A stretch of 64,000 bases of DNA from Pseudomonas sp. B28(2017) (GTDB taxonomy: Bacteria; Pseudomonadota; Gammaproteobacteria; Pseudomonadales; Pseudomonadaceae): positions 558,001 through 622,000 of the forward strand of contig NZ_NEJH01000001.1 in NCBI RefSeq assembly GCF_002113025.1, read 5' to 3'. This document shows positions 42,270 to 52,321 of this stretch, in pieces. Below the pieces are notes generated by a model. That model was not told the DNA's origin. It was given only the letters and a program-made list of their open reading frames with translations, and searched no databases. The first letter of the stretch is position 1. Every line of letters begins with the position of its first letter. The translations under genes and the position numbers were made by a program.

Positions 42270-43847
42270 TTACTTGCTGTTGGCCTTCATTTTCTCTTCG
42301 ATTTTCTGGTCTACAGCCTCACGGATCTGGTCGATGCTGAAGCTGGCCGGCTTCTGACTAGGCGGGTAATCGACGAAGGTCTGCAGGAACGCTGCCGATC
42401 TACGGATGGCGTCAAACAGCAGATAGTCGTTTTTGGTCAGCCAGTCATAGTACTGATCAGACACGACATCGGCACGTTCGTAGGGGTCCATGCGCAGGTT
42501 GAAGAGCTTAGGCACACGCAGGCAGGTAAAGGGTTCGCTCCATACCTTCAGGCCACCGGGTGCACGCTGCTCACAGAAAACGACTTTCCAGTCGTTGTAA
42601 CGCATGCTCACCAGCACACCGTCATCGTTGAAGTAGTAGAACTCGGTACGCGCGCTCTTGTCGGTCTTGCCGGTCAGATAATCCAACTGGTTGAAACCGT
42701 CCAGGTGCACCTTGAAGGTCTTGCCGCCAACGTCAGCGCCCTTGAGCAGGCGCTCCTTGATATCGGTATCGCCGACAGCCGCCAGCAAGGTCGGGAACCA
42801 GTCCATTCCGGAGAACATCTGGGTCGACACTTCACCGGGTTTGACGTGGCCAGGCCAGCGAATCATCGCCGGAACCCGGTAAGCCCCTTCCCAGTTCGAG
42901 TTTTTCTCGTTACGGAACGGCGTGGTCGCCGCATCCGGCCAGGACCATTGGTTAGGACCGTTGTCGGTGGTATAGACCACAATGGTGTTGTCGGTGATCT
43001 TCAGGTCATCCAGCGTCTTGAGCAACTTGCCGACGTCGCCGTCATGCTCGAGCATGCCGTCGGCGTAGTCGTTGCCGGGCATGCCACTCTGACCCTGCAT
43101 GGATTCACGCACATGCGTGAAGGCATGCATGCGAGTGGTGTTCATCCAGACGAAGAACGGTTTGTCCGCCTTGGCCTGTTTCTCGATGAACGCCTGGGCG
43201 GCCGCAGTGGTCTCGTCGTCGATGGTTTCCATGCGTTTTTTGGTCAACGCACCGGTGTCTTCGATTTTGCCGTCGGCGAAACTGTGGATCACGCCGCGTG
43301 GAGAAGCCGCTTTGACGAACGCGGTATCGTCCTTCGGCCAGTACGGGCGTTCCGGCTCTTCCTCGGCATTGAGGTGGTAGAGGTTGCCGAAGAACTCATC
43401 GAATCCATGGTTGGTGGGCAGGTATTCGTCTTTGTCGCCCAGGTGGTTCTTACCGAACTGACCGGTGGCGTAACCCTTGGCCTTGAGCGCCTGGGCGATG
43501 GTCACGTCCCGGGCCTGCAAGCCGACCGGCACGCCCGGCATGCCGACTTTGGACAGGCCGGTACGCAGTGCGGACTGCCCGGTGATGAAGGTCGAGCGCC
43601 CGGCGGTGCAGCTGTTCTCCGCATAGTAGTCGGTGAACATCATGCCTTCCTTGGCGATGCGGTCGATGTTCGGCGTCTTGTAGCCGACCACGCCCATGGA
43701 GTAGGCACTGATGTTGGTCTGGCCAATGTCGTCGCCGAAGATTACGAGGATATTGGGTTTATCGGCGGCCCCGGCAGTTGCCGAGAACGCCATCACCGAA
43801 GCCGCCAGCAGGGCCGCCTTCGGTAACCATTTGCGTATGCCAGTCAT
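42270..43847 (-). CDS. Cys-type sulfatase (arylsulfatase family), periplasmic
   Basis: The protein has 525 residues, with AGGAG before the start. A signal peptide (LPKAALLAASVMAFSATAGA, cleaved before ADKP) sends it to the periplasm. The metal site begins with FGDDIG (Asp39, Asp40). The formylglycine motif is C80-T-A-G-R84 in ENSCTAGRSTF, so Cys80 needs conversion by a formylglycine-generating enzyme. No such enzyme is encoded in the window. TTDNGPNQWSW gives further Ca2+ ligands. It would hydrolyse a sulfate ester. It is 88 bases after the HAD gene and ends in a strong terminator. Confidence 0.92.
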   Translation of the reverse strand: MTGIRKWLPKAALLAASVMAFSATAGAADKPNILVIFGDDIGQTNISAYSMGVVGYKTPNIDRIAKEGMMFTDYYAENSCTAGRSTFITGQSALRTGLSKVGMPGVPVGLQARDVTIAQALKAKGYATGQFGKNHLGDKDEYLPTNHGFDEFFGNLYHLNAEEEPERPYWPKDDTAFVKAASPRGVIHSFADGKIEDTGALTKKRMETIDDETTAAAQAFIEKQAKADKPFFVWMNTTRMHAFTHVRESMQGQSGMPGNDYADGMLEHDGDVGKLLKTLDDLKITDNTIVVYTTDNGPNQWSWPDAATTPFRNEKNSNWEGAYRVPAMIRWPGHVKPGEVSTQMFSGMDWFPTLLAAVGDTDIKERLLKGADVGGKTFKVHLDGFNQLDYLTGKTDKSARTEFYYFNDDGVLVSMRYNDWKVVFCEQRAPGGLKVWSEPFTCLRVPKLFNLRMDPYERADVVSDQYYDWLTKNDYLLFDAIRRSAAFLQTFVDYPPSQKPASFSIDQIREAVDQKIEEKMKANSK

Positions 43848-43935
43848 ATGACTTGCTCCTTTCGCTGCTTTTGCTCAATTGCATGCGTCGCGTAGTGCGA
43901 CTACGGTTCGTTGCAGTCCTGCTTTACGCTGTTCT

Positions 43936-44964
43936 CTATTGCACTTGCTCGGTGGTGGTGGCATCGAAGGGATAGATCCGGCGCCATTCGGCAGCCATGT
44001 CCACGACGGTCCAGCCATGTTTGTCTGCTTCATCCAGGGCCTTGTCCAGGCGGCCGATCTGCGACTGCCGGTCATAGGCCCATTCGCGTTTGGTATCGGT
44101 GTGATGCACCAGCCCCATGAATCGCTTACCCGACCCTGCGGCCGTCCACTGCAGCATCTGCAGGTCGCCGTCAGAGTTGCCAAAGGCCAGAATCGGCCGA
44201 CGCCCGATCACGGTTTCAATGCTAACCGGCTTGCCCGGCCCGTCATCGTTGTGCGCCAGTTTTGGCGTGCGGACGATCGTCGCCTTGCGATCCTTGTACT
44301 CAAACGCGGTGACGAACGTGGTGCCGATCACTTGCTCGGGCGGGACGCCGTAGACCTTTTCAGCGAACGCCCGCATGAACCCGGTTTCACCGCCGGAAAC
44401 GATGTAGGTCTTGAAGTCCTGGCTGCGCAGGTAATCGAGCATTTCCAGCATCGGCTGGTAGATCATTTCGGTGTATGGCTTACCGGTTTTCGGATGGCGG
44501 GCCTGGGCCAGCCAGGTCCTGGCGTAGTCGTCGAAAGCTTCGGTGGTCATGCCGGTATGGGTGGCGGCAAAAATCTTCATGATGCCGTCCATGCCGGCGG
44601 CGGCCAGTGCCTTGTGATCGTTTTCCAGCACCGCCTGGAACGGTTGCGTGGTTTTCCATTCCGGGTGCTGCGCCTGGTTACGCTTGACCTCATCGAGGGA
44701 GAACAGCAGTTCGAAGTACATCGGCTGCTCGCTCCACAGGGTGCCGTCGTTATCGAATACGGCGATGCGTTCCTCGGGTTTGACGAAGTCCTTGCTACCT
44801 TGATCGGTCACGGCCTGGACGAATTCAATGATGCTCTTTTTCGACGGGCCCTCGTTCCACGATGGCAGTGGTGAGGCGGCCTGGACCAACAGCGGCAGGC
44901 TCAGGACCAGTGTCAGCAAAAGCTTCAACCCCGCGTGCTGGCGAATGGGAATTGGGCTCGTCAT
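43936..44964 (-). CDS. Periplasmic HAD-family phosphatase
   Basis: This 342-residue protein has a signal peptide ([20 protein letters not shown]) and HAD motif I at D71-N-D-G-T (VFDNDGTLW). Motif II lies in [13 protein letters not shown], followed by a conserved Lys and motif IV in [12 protein letters not shown]. It therefore looks active on a phosphate ester. Phosphoserine-phosphatase-like periplasmic HADs are uncommon. The start overlaps the BatD2 stop by ATGA and has AAGGA. The sulfatase follows after 88 bases, so two ester hydrolases are produced together. Confidence 0.87.
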   Translation of the reverse strand: MTSPIPIRQHAGLKLLLTLVLSLPLLVQAASPLPSWNEGPSKKSIIEFVQAVTDQGSKDFVKPEERIAVFDNDGTLWSEQPMYFELLFSLDEVKRNQAQHPEWKTTQPFQAVLENDHKALAAAGMDGIMKIFAATHTGMTTEAFDDYARTWLAQARHPKTGKPYTEMIYQPMLEMLDYLRSQDFKTYIVSGGETGFMRAFAEKVYGVPPEQVIGTTFVTAFEYKDRKATIVRTPKLAHNDDGPGKPVSIETVIGRRPILAFGNSDGDLQMLQWTAAGSGKRFMGLVHHTDTKREWAYDRQSQIGRLDKALDEADKHGWTVVDMAAEWRRIYPFDATTTEQVQ

Positions 44965-46307
44965 GGGAAATCCTTCTCGTGAGCGGGGTTCAAAGGTCGC
45001 AGTGCGGGAGCGACTGATTCTCTGTTGTGTTCGGTTTGACTATGCAGCGTAGTCAAGGATTGCCTGAGTTGTAGCAATGCCTGATCTTTGCTTGGCTCAC
45101 GGCCGTAACACGCGCGTAACAGGGCTTGCAGACGCGGGCCGAGGCCGGTCAGTTTCAGGCCTTTGCGATTGCGCCGGGTCCACAGGTACAGGGCGCTCAA
45201 CTGCGGTGGGTTGCCGTCGAGCTGTGGCGGGATCTGCCGCCAGGCATAGTCGGCCGATTGCAGCCAGGCGGCCTGACGGGCACGGCGCCGGGCCTGCCAG
45301 CCGAGGCCGGCGCGATGGACGAACGGGCGGGCAAACCACACCAGCAGCGCCGCGCCCAGCAACAGGGCTACCAGGCCGATCCCGTACCGCGACAGATGCA
45401 GGCGGCTTTGCTGGCCGAGTTTTTTCAGATCTTCGCTGATGGAAAACACCGGGTGATAAGCGCTGTTGGCCGCGGCGTCGAAATCCACGGCGGGCACTTG
45501 AGCGGTACGCGCCTGCTGGCTGCCGGCGTCCCACCATTTCAGCTCGATAGCCGGCAAGGTGTGATGGCCCTGTGCGTCGATGCGGTAGGTGACCGTGTCG
45601 ATGCGCTGGCCGCCGATGAAGTGGCCGCGACCATCGTCAAGCGTACTGACCTGGGGGTTTTTCAGGTAACGGCTCAGGCCGTTGACCTCGCCCAGCGCTG
45701 GCGTTGGCAATGACATGGCCAGGGCGCCGTCGGCCTGCAGGGTCAATTGGCGGGTGAGGCTGTCGCCGACTTTCAGCGGCGTGTCCGGTTTTACGATGTT
45801 CTGAGTGAAACTCAGTCCCTGCGCGACGAGTACCGGTTCACCGGGTTGGAACCCCGGCGGTTGCGTCGCGACAAAATGCAGCGGCAGGCTTTGCGCGCTG
45901 AGCTCGGTGCTGGCTTGGCCGGGCGTGACGCGAACGGTCAGGGGCGGGATGTCGAAACTCTGCGCTGCATTCGGGGTGATCAGGTAGCTGTAGCGTATGC
46001 CGCTGTAGGATTTGCCGTCGCGGGTCTGGTTCAGGTGTTCGGCATGGCCGTCCGACGGCATTACCAGAGCGCCCGACAGTTTGAGGTCGGGCAGGGTGGG
46101 AGCGCTGGTGAACCAGGTGTCGGTGAGGACATCGAGTTGCAGCTCGACAAGGCTGCCGACCATGACCGGACCGGCCGGTTGCAGTGTGGTCTGGACTCGC
46201 AGCTCGGGTTCGGCGGCGAGGGTGCAGGTGGAGATTAAAATAAGGAGCAGAGTGCCGGGCTTTGTGGTGATTGATCTGACGTCTTCGCGGTCTACCGGGC
46301 TGATCAT
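44961..46307 (-). CDS. BatD-family membrane protein, Bat operon 2
   Basis: ATG at 46307 overlaps the VWA-TPR stop and gives 448 residues; a longer frame upstream is not needed. A signal segment ([19 protein letters not shown]) precedes BatD-like beta domains ([20 protein letters not shown]). A membrane helix ([17 protein letters not shown]) follows near residue 330 and then a cytoplasmic tail. It is shorter than the paralogue in operon 1 (549) and shares only the general layout. It is coupled to the HAD gene by ATGA, which ties this copy to the hydrolases. Confidence 0.8.
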   Translation of the reverse strand: MISPVDREDVRSITTKPGTLLLILISTCTLAAEPELRVQTTLQPAGPVMVGSLVELQLDVLTDTWFTSAPTLPDLKLSGALVMPSDGHAEHLNQTRDGKSYSGIRYSYLITPNAAQSFDIPPLTVRVTPGQASTELSAQSLPLHFVATQPPGFQPGEPVLVAQGLSFTQNIVKPDTPLKVGDSLTRQLTLQADGALAMSLPTPALGEVNGLSRYLKNPQVSTLDDGRGHFIGGQRIDTVTYRIDAQGHHTLPAIELKWWDAGSQQARTAQVPAVDFDAAANSAYHPVFSISEDLKKLGQQSRLHLSRYGIGLVALLLGAALLVWFARPFVHRAGLGWQARRRARQAAWLQSADYAWRQIPPQLDGNPPQLSALYLWTRRNRKGLKLTGLGPRLQALLRACYGREPSKDQALLQLRQSLTTLHSQTEHNRESVAPALRPLNPAHEKDFP

Positions 46308-47884
46308 GGTTGACCTCCCGCCTGATCCTGCAAGCTGAATTTCCGTTTGAGGAATTTCGCCGGCGATGTGCTCAGGTTCTGCAACCACTGTTCATCCGAC
46401 GCTGCCTGTTCGGTCTGCAACGCTTTGCTCTGGCCCTTGCCCGGTGCCTTGTCCATTTTGATTTCGTCGGGTTTGGTTTCGGGGGCGTTCTGTTCGGCGC
46501 TTTCGGTGTCTTTCTGCAAGGCGACGGCCAGGGCCAGGTTGGCTGTGGCCTCAGGGAACTGCGGCTTTAACTTCAGCGCCTGGGTGTAGGCTGCTATGGC
46601 TTGGTCGAACTTGAAGCGGCGCACGTAAATGTTGCCCAGATAGAAATACGCCTCTGGTGTTTGCAGCCTCGCGAAGCTGGCCAGCGCCAGGTCGAAATCG
46701 GCGGCGTTGTAGGCGGCGATGCCTTTCCAGTAAGGGTCGACGAAATGCGCAGCGGCCTGGGGGAAATGCTCATGCTCAAAGGCCCAGCGACCTTGCTGGT
46801 CCGGGGTGAAGAAGGCATCGGTCAGCGCATTGGCACGAGCCGGTGCCGGTTGCAATCCAAGGCCGGCGGCAAGCAGCAAACCGCCCATCCAGTTCAGGCT
46901 CCAACCCTTGCGCACGCTGAAGAACGCGAGCAACAACAGCGGCCAGCACAGCCAGTAGCCGGCGTCCTTCCAGTGCAATTCGCGCTGTTCGTCACTGGCC
47001 GTCTGGAAATGCTGTTGAGCGTGCAGTTCGACCCAGTCGAGGTCGTCGTCATTGAGCGTCAGGCTGCCCAGAGGCGCATCCACCGCCGAGGCCAATTGTT
47101 TGAGCGCGGCCTGATCAAAACTGCCCAATGCCGGACGGCCGTTGCTGTCGGTGCGCGGCTGGCCGCTGGCATCGCGGATGATGCCGCCGTCCTCGCTGCC
47201 GACCGCCAGGATCAGCACTTGCAGGTTGCTGTCGGCCAGTCGCTGGTCCAGGCTGGCGAGTGTCGAGGTATCGGCGCCGTCAGTGATCAGCAAGAGGCTG
47301 CCGGGGGACTTTTCAGCGGCGAGCATGCGTTTGGCCTGATCGATGACCGCCCCGACAGCTTTCCCCGGTTTGTCGATCAAGTCGGTGCCCAGGGCCTGGA
47401 TGAACGTGTCGAGCAACCCCGGGTCGTCGGTTGGCGGCAACACCAGATGGGCGCTGCCGGCGTAGGCAATCAGCCCATTGCGCGCACCGCTGCGCCGCTG
47501 GATCAGGTCGTGCAGTTTGAGTTTGGCTGCTTCCAGGCGACTGGGTTGGACATCGGTGGCGTCCATGGACGGCGATAAATCAATGGCAATGATCATCGGT
47601 GCGCGGTTTTCCAGAAAGTCCGGTCGCTCCTGTTCCCAGGTCGGACCGGCGGCGGCCAGTGCGCCAAGCAGCAACAACGCACAGACCAGATGCACCGGGC
47701 GCAGCCAATGCGGGTCTTGCGGGGTGACCAGCAGATGCGGCAACAAGTGCCCGGCGATATTGCTGCGCAACCGCCGTTGCAGGTCGCGGCTGCGGCGCCA
47801 GGTCAGTGGGAGCAGGGCGGCGAAGGGCAGCAGCAACAGCCAGAGCGGACGCAGGAAATGGAAGTCGCTGAGGTTGATCTCCAT
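46304..47884 (-). CDS. VWA domain protein with TPR repeats, Bat operon 2
   Basis: ATG at 47884 ([20 protein letters not shown]) gives 526 residues; the upstream extension lies inside the preceding gene. Membrane helices at about 10-27 and 63-80 are followed by a VWA domain with an intact MIDAS motif D102-L-S-P-S106 and [14 protein letters not shown] region ([20 protein letters not shown]) ends in a Glu/Lys-rich tail. The intact MIDAS contrasts with the degenerate one in operon 1. The gene starts one base after the previous stop and overlaps BatD2. Confidence 0.86.
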   Translation of the reverse strand: MEINLSDFHFLRPLWLLLLPFAALLPLTWRRSRDLQRRLRSNIAGHLLPHLLVTPQDPHWLRPVHLVCALLLLGALAAAGPTWEQERPDFLENRAPMIIAIDLSPSMDATDVQPSRLEAAKLKLHDLIQRRSGARNGLIAYAGSAHLVLPPTDDPGLLDTFIQALGTDLIDKPGKAVGAVIDQAKRMLAAEKSPGSLLLITDGADTSTLASLDQRLADSNLQVLILAVGSEDGGIIRDASGQPRTDSNGRPALGSFDQAALKQLASAVDAPLGSLTLNDDDLDWVELHAQQHFQTASDEQRELHWKDAGYWLCWPLLLLAFFSVRKGWSLNWMGGLLLAAGLGLQPAPARANALTDAFFTPDQQGRWAFEHEHFPQAAAHFVDPYWKGIAAYNAADFDLALASFARLQTPEAYFYLGNIYVRRFKFDQAIAAYTQALKLKPQFPEATANLALAVALQKDTESAEQNAPETKPDEIKMDKAPGKGQSKALQTEQAASDEQWLQNLSTSPAKFLKRKFSLQDQAGGQP

Positions 47885-47885
47885 C

Positions 47886-48878
47886 TCAAACTTCCTGACG
47901 CTGACGTGCGAGAGACAGGCGTGGGCGCAGCAGGGCGCACAGGTGGTAGAGCGCAAGTACGGCTATCGCCGTGCCCAGCGGCCACCAGAACAGGTCCCGT
48001 TCGGGCTGATGGCTGAGGGTGTTCACTTGATGTGGGGTGAGCTTGTCGAGGGTGCTGTAGACCTGATCCAGTGCGTTGCGGTCTTCTGCGCGGAAGAATT
48101 TGCCACCGGTGACGTCGGCTATCTGTTGCAAGCTGTGCAGATTGACCCTGGCTTCGCCGGAGGCATCCGGGTCGCCGATGCCGATGGTGTGAATCACCAC
48201 ACCTTTGGCCGCCGCCATGGCTGCCGCGTGATCCGGTGTGATAGCGCTGCTGGTGTCGTTGCCGTCGGTGAGCAGGATCACCACTTTCTCTTGTTCGTGG
48301 GCCTGGTCGAGCAGCTTCAGGCTCAAGCCGATGGCATCGCCAATCGCCGTGTTGGGCCCGGCCATGCCGATGCCGGTGTCGTCCAGCAACAGCGACAGAC
48401 TGGCATGATCGAGGGTCAACGGCGCCTGCGGGTACGCACCGCTGCCGAACACGATCAGCCCCAGGCGATCCTCTTTGCGCTTGTCGATAAAGCCGTGTAC
48501 CACGTCCTTGACGGCCGCCAGACGATTGATCTTCTGGCCACCGGCGTCGGTGAAATCAGTGGTTTCCATGGACTGGGACAGGTCAATGGCCAGCAGCAGG
48601 TCACGCACCGGTTGCTGGTGTTCAATGGGTTTTTCCACGTACACCGGTCGCGCAGCCGCCACCAGCAACAGCGCCCAAACCAACAGGTTCAACAACAATT
48701 GCCAATGGTTGCTGCCGGCGCCGGCCCGGCTCGGTGCCTGACCGACTGCCCGGCTCATGGCCCCGAAAAACGGCACGCGCACCGCGCTGCGGGCCTCACG
48801 ATAGCCAGGCAGGTAGCGATAACCGAGCCATGGCAACGGCAGCAGCAGTAACAGCCAGGGGTAATCAAGCTGCCACAT
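47886..48878 (-). CDS. VWA domain protein (BatA type), Bat operon 2
   Basis: The 330-residue protein has N-terminal helices at 7-24 and 60-76. Its VWA domain carries the MIDAS motif D99-L-S-Q-S103 (LLAIDLSQSMETTD) and ILLTDGNDTSS, and a C-terminal helix (WWPLGTAIAVLALYHLCALL) near residue 300 closes it. It has the BatA layout, facing the periplasm. It overlaps the DUF4381 stop and adjoins the VWA-TPR gene, so the two VWA proteins should be made in equal amounts. Confidence 0.87.
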   Translation of the reverse strand: MWQLDYPWLLLLLPLPWLGYRYLPGYREARSAVRVPFFGAMSRAVGQAPSRAGAGSNHWQLLLNLLVWALLLVAAARPVYVEKPIEHQQPVRDLLLAIDLSQSMETTDFTDAGGQKINRLAAVKDVVHGFIDKRKEDRLGLIVFGSGAYPQAPLTLDHASLSLLLDDTGIGMAGPNTAIGDAIGLSLKLLDQAHEQEKVVILLTDGNDTSSAITPDHAAAMAAAKGVVIHTIGIGDPDASGEARVNLHSLQQIADVTGGKFFRAEDRNALDQVYSTLDKLTPHQVNTLSHQPERDLFWWPLGTAIAVLALYHLCALLRPRLSLARQRQEV

Positions 48879-49359
48879 GGTGATGCTTCACCCAGTGTCT
48901 GCAGGTCTCGAACAGGTGTTGGCGGTGTTCGTGGGGCAGAGCGCGCAACGTTGCATCCGGCGCATACGCCAACAGTGCCAGTTGTGCGCTGAAGTTGGAG
49001 GGCAGGGGATGCGTACTGTGCCGCTGCAAAAAGGCCTGCCAATCAGCTTTACCTAACGCAGCGGGACCCTGTGGGGAGGTGGCTGGCATGGAGAGGGCGA
49101 CTCGCTTCAGGATCTCCGGCAGTTCGCGCAGCGCATTCAGGTCATCGCTGCGCTGCTGCAACTGAGCCATCCTTGCCAGCGCTTCGCGTCGATAGCGATC
49201 ACGCCGCCACTGCCAATAGCGTCGGGCGGCAATGATCAACGACGTCATCACCAGCAATCCGAGCAACAGCCACCAGCCCCAGGTCTGCGGTGCGTAACTG
49301 ACGGGCACCGGTAGCGCCAGCTCCTTGAGTTGTTCGATGCTCGGGACGTTCGGGTTCAT
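48865..49359 (-). CDS. DUF4381 membrane protein, Bat operon 2
   Basis: The 164-residue protein has one membrane helix near residues 28-45 (WWLLLGLLVMTSLIIAARRY) and a basic then helical cytoplasmic part with KADWQAFLQRHS, matching the paralogue in operon 1 in size and layout. It overlaps both neighbours. It probably links DUF58/MoxR to the membrane VWA proteins, but no activity is known. Confidence 0.84.
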   Translation of the reverse strand: MNPNVPSIEQLKELALPVPVSYAPQTWGWWLLLGLLVMTSLIIAARRYWQWRRDRYRREALARMAQLQQRSDDLNALRELPEILKRVALSMPATSPQGPAALGKADWQAFLQRHSTHPLPSNFSAQLALLAYAPDATLRALPHEHRQHLFETCRHWVKHHHVAA

Positions 49360-50291
49360 CGCTGCGCACCCGCCCGCTTGCCCAATTCGATCCGCAGTTG
49401 TTCATGGGCTTGCGTGGCGGTGCTGAACATCATCAACGGCACCTGACTGCGTCTGAGTAACGTGGCAACGTCCTTGAGCCGACCGCTGAGAAAATCGCCC
49501 AATGGCTGGTGTACGTGACGACGCTCCACCGCCAGCTCCACCTGCAACTGGCCCTCGGTGACCAATAGCCGACCATTTTTCGGCAGGTGCAGCGCCAAGG
49601 GGTCGTAGACCTGCATGGCAATCACGTCGTTGTGTGCCGCCAACTGTCGCATCAACTGCAAGGTGCGTTCTCCGGCACCGGCGAAGTCGCTGACGATGCA
49701 GATCAAGTGATCATGCCCCGCCAGCGCCAGGCATCGCTGCAAGACGTTGTCGAGCTGGTGTTCGCCTTCGGCGTCCGGGTTGGCCGCGTTCAGTTCCCGG
49801 TTCTGCTGGACGATGCGACTGCACAGCGCCTCGATCCGTTTGCGGCTGCGCAACGGGGCAATGCTGTCGATACGCTGGTCGTTGAACACCAGCCCGCCCA
49901 CCCGGTCACCGGCGTTGAACACCATCCACGCCGCGAGCGCCCCGAGTTCGGCGGCGACCGCTGATTTGAAGCTGCGTTGCGAGCCGAAGAACATCGCCAT
50001 GCGCTGGTCCACGAGAATCAGCGCCGGGCGGTCGCGCTCTTCGGTGAAGGTGCGCACGACCGGTTTGCCGGTGCGCAGCGAGGCGCGCCAATCGAGGTGG
50101 CGCAAATCGTCCCCTGGCTGGTAGCGCCGCAGTTCGTCGAAGTTCAAGCCACGACCGCGCAGGCGCGATGCATGGTTGCCGGCGAGGATGCTGCCCTGGG
50201 GCTGACGCGCGAGAAAGCTCAGGTCGCGGGCCTTGAACTCCAGGGCCATCAACTGCGCCAGGGAGACGTAGACCAGACCCTCCGCGTTCAT
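49356..50291 (-). CDS. DUF58 domain protein, Bat operon 2
   Basis: This 311-residue cytoplasmic protein carries the DUF58 signature: SRLRGRGLNFDELRRYQPGD, RHLDWRASLRTG and EERDRPALILVDQRMAMFFG. It is close in length and motif order to the DUF58 protein of operon 1 (317). It overlaps the MoxR2 gene by ATGA. It most likely bridges the ATPase and the membrane VWA proteins. Confidence 0.87.
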   Translation of the reverse strand: MNAEGLVYVSLAQLMALEFKARDLSFLARQPQGSILAGNHASRLRGRGLNFDELRRYQPGDDLRHLDWRASLRTGKPVVRTFTEERDRPALILVDQRMAMFFGSQRSFKSAVAAELGALAAWMVFNAGDRVGGLVFNDQRIDSIAPLRSRKRIEALCSRIVQQNRELNAANPDAEGEHQLDNVLQRCLALAGHDHLICIVSDFAGAGERTLQLMRQLAAHNDVIAMQVYDPLALHLPKNGRLLVTEGQLQVELAVERRHVHQPLGDFLSGRLKDVATLLRRSQVPLMMFSTATQAHEQLRIELGKRAGAQR

Positions 50292-51268
50292 GCCGGTATA
50301 GCCACTTTGTCGAGCAGGCGATCGAGCACCTGATCGGCTGTCACGCCGTCGGCCACCGCGTCATAGCTCAATTGCAGGCGATGGCGCAGCACTGGATGGA
50401 CAACGGCGCGCACGTTGTCTGGCGACACGAAATCCTGGCCCTGCAACCAGGCATCGGCCCGGGCACACCTGTCCAGGCCGATGCCACCCCGTGGGCTGGC
50501 ACCCAGGGCGATCCAGCGACCGAGATCGGCGTCATAGTCGGCCGGATGGCGCGTGGCGTTGATCAGGTCGATCAGGTAGCGGTCGATGGCCGCAGAGACA
50601 TGCACGGCACTGACTTCACGGCGGGCGGCGAAGATCACGTCCTGGGCCAGCGCAAAGCCTTGAACATTAGCGGTGTTGGCACCGAGCGCCTGCTCCTCTT
50701 CGCGCAACAGGCGCAGCACCTGGCTTTCGTTATCTGCGCTTGGGTAGTCCAGCAGTACCTTCATCAGGAAACGGTCCATCTGCGCTTCCGGCAGCGGGTA
50801 AGTACCTTCCTGCTCGATAGGGTTCTGGGTCGCGACCACGATAAACAGCTGCGGCAGCGCGTGGCTGTTGCCGGCCACGGTGATCTGCCGTTCCTCCATG
50901 GCTTCGAGCAGCGCAGCCTGGACCTTGGCCGGGGCGCGGTTGATTTCGTCGGCCAGAATCAGGTTGCCGAACAGCGGCCCTGGCTGGAAGCGGATTTCAT
51001 TTTTACCCTCGACCTGGTGCAGCACCTCGGCCCCCGTAATGTCCGACGGCAGGAGGTCGGGGGTGAACTGGATACGGCTCATTTTCGCGTCCAGATGCCT
51101 GGACAGCGCTTTGACCGTACGGGTCTTGGCCAGCCCCGGCAGGCTCTCCAGCAGCAGGTGCCCGTTGGCCAGCAGGCCGAGGAGAATCTGCCGGATCACC
51201 TGGTCCTGGCCAAGCACCGCTTCGGCGATGCTGGCTTGCAGGGCATTGAGGTCACTGAGTGCGGTCAT
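50288..51268 (-). CDS. MoxR-family AAA+ ATPase, Bat operon 2
   Basis: ATG at 51268 has GAGGGG upstream and gives 326 residues. The P-loop (ESLPGLAKT, 41-49) has Ser where operon 1 has Gly; the Lys-Thr pair is kept. Walker B is LILADEINRA and the sensor 1 region is ATQNPIEQEGTYPLPEAQMD. Both ATPases therefore appear functional. It lies 93 bases after the MetA-type outer-membrane protein gene. This is the second MoxR in 30 kb, and it heads the set linked to the HAD phosphatase and sulfatase. Confidence 0.9.
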   Translation of the reverse strand: MTALSDLNALQASIAEAVLGQDQVIRQILLGLLANGHLLLESLPGLAKTRTVKALSRHLDAKMSRIQFTPDLLPSDITGAEVLHQVEGKNEIRFQPGPLFGNLILADEINRAPAKVQAALLEAMEERQITVAGNSHALPQLFIVVATQNPIEQEGTYPLPEAQMDRFLMKVLLDYPSADNESQVLRLLREEEQALGANTANVQGFALAQDVIFAARREVSAVHVSAAIDRYLIDLINATRHPADYDADLGRWIALGASPRGGIGLDRCARADAWLQGQDFVSPDNVRAVVHPVLRHRLQLSYDAVADGVTADQVLDRLLDKVAIPA

Positions 51269-51361
51269 GAGATACCCCTCGCTCAAAACATGGAGGTCGC
51301 AATGACCGGATTGAATGACAAACGGAAATCGGCAGGGACAATCGCCATCCGTGGCTACCTC

Positions 51362-52309
51362 TCAGAAAAACGCTAATGTCAGATTGACGCTGAAACCGTT
51401 GCCTTCTGGGCGGTTCTTGGTGTCGAACTCCGGTATCCAGCGGGCGCTCAGGTTGGCCTGGGCGTCGGCAAACTTGCCGCTCCAGCCCACCGCCGGACCG
51501 GCACCGACGGAGCGTCCGCGAAAGCCGCTGTTGGCGCCACTTCCCGAATCATCGGTGACCTGCTGGATGTAACCGGCTGCCATGCCGGCGCTCCAGCCGT
51601 TGCCGAAACCGTGGGTCCAGAGCGCGTCGAGGGTGAAAATGTTGCCGTTGCGATAATCCGTTTCGTCGTTCTCGGTATAGAACTCCAGGCTGCTCATCAG
51701 CGTGAACTCGCCACCTTCGCCGTCGAGATGGGTAAACGCCACGGTGGGCATGAAGGTGTAGTTGTTCTGCCCGGGGTTGGCCAGGCGATCGACGTTATAG
51801 GCACCGGTCGGCACGTAGATCGGCAGTGAAAACGAGATGTGATTGACCTCGTCGAAGTGATAACCGACGGCAATCGGCGTCACCAACATGTCGGCGAATT
51901 GGGTGCCGCTGTCTTCGGTGCCCAGCGTCCTGCCACGGGAACCGGTGATGCTCGCGGTCACGTCGGTGTACTGCACCGGCACTCCGATGGCTGACGCGTA
52001 GTTCCAGGCACCCGGGCCTGTATCCCAGACATGTGTGAAGTTGGCGATGGTGTAGGAAACCTTCATGTCCACGCCTGTGCTCAAGGCGCCCGCGATCGGT
52101 ACCTGTACGTTGCCCTTGAGGTCGCCGTCGTACCAGAAGCTGGTCAATGACATGACCCAGCCGGGCGCCGGCGGCACCACCCCGGCATTGGAGAACACCT
52201 GCAGACCGGTAATCGGCCGGCCGACGCCACCTTCGGCGGCCAGTGCGAAGGGTGTGGCACCGGCCATGCACAGCGCCAACAAGGGGCGCACTACATAAGG
52301 CCTGATCAT
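51362..52309 (-). CDS. MetA-pathway (phenol degradation) type outer-membrane protein
   Basis: The 315-residue protein has a signal peptide (LLALCMAGATPFALAAEGGV) and then alternating amphipathic strands with many aromatic residues, ending in a Phe (LTLAFF), the signature of an outer-membrane beta barrel. The pattern fits the Phenol_MetA_deg (SphA-like) family, often encoded near aromatic or hydrophobic substrate pathways and thought to help uptake. GGAG precedes the start. Here it lies at the head of the Bat operon 2 block and may bring in a sulfated or aromatic substrate for the hydrolases; this is inference. Confidence 0.82.
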   Translation of the reverse strand: MIRPYVVRPLLALCMAGATPFALAAEGGVGRPITGLQVFSNAGVVPPAPGWVMSLTSFWYDGDLKGNVQVPIAGALSTGVDMKVSYTIANFTHVWDTGPGAWNYASAIGVPVQYTDVTASITGSRGRTLGTEDSGTQFADMLVTPIAVGYHFDEVNHISFSLPIYVPTGAYNVDRLANPGQNNYTFMPTVAFTHLDGEGGEFTLMSSLEFYTENDETDYRNGNIFTLDALWTHGFGNGWSAGMAAGYIQQVTDDSGSGANSGFRGRSVGAGPAVGWSGKFADAQANLSARWIPEFDTKNRPEGNGFSVNLTLAFF

Positions 52310-52321
52310 GACGGGCTCCGT

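Noticed and set aside
42243..43826. A 527-codon plus-strand frame
   Set aside because: It is antisense to the sulfatase gene, whose catalytic motifs are clear.
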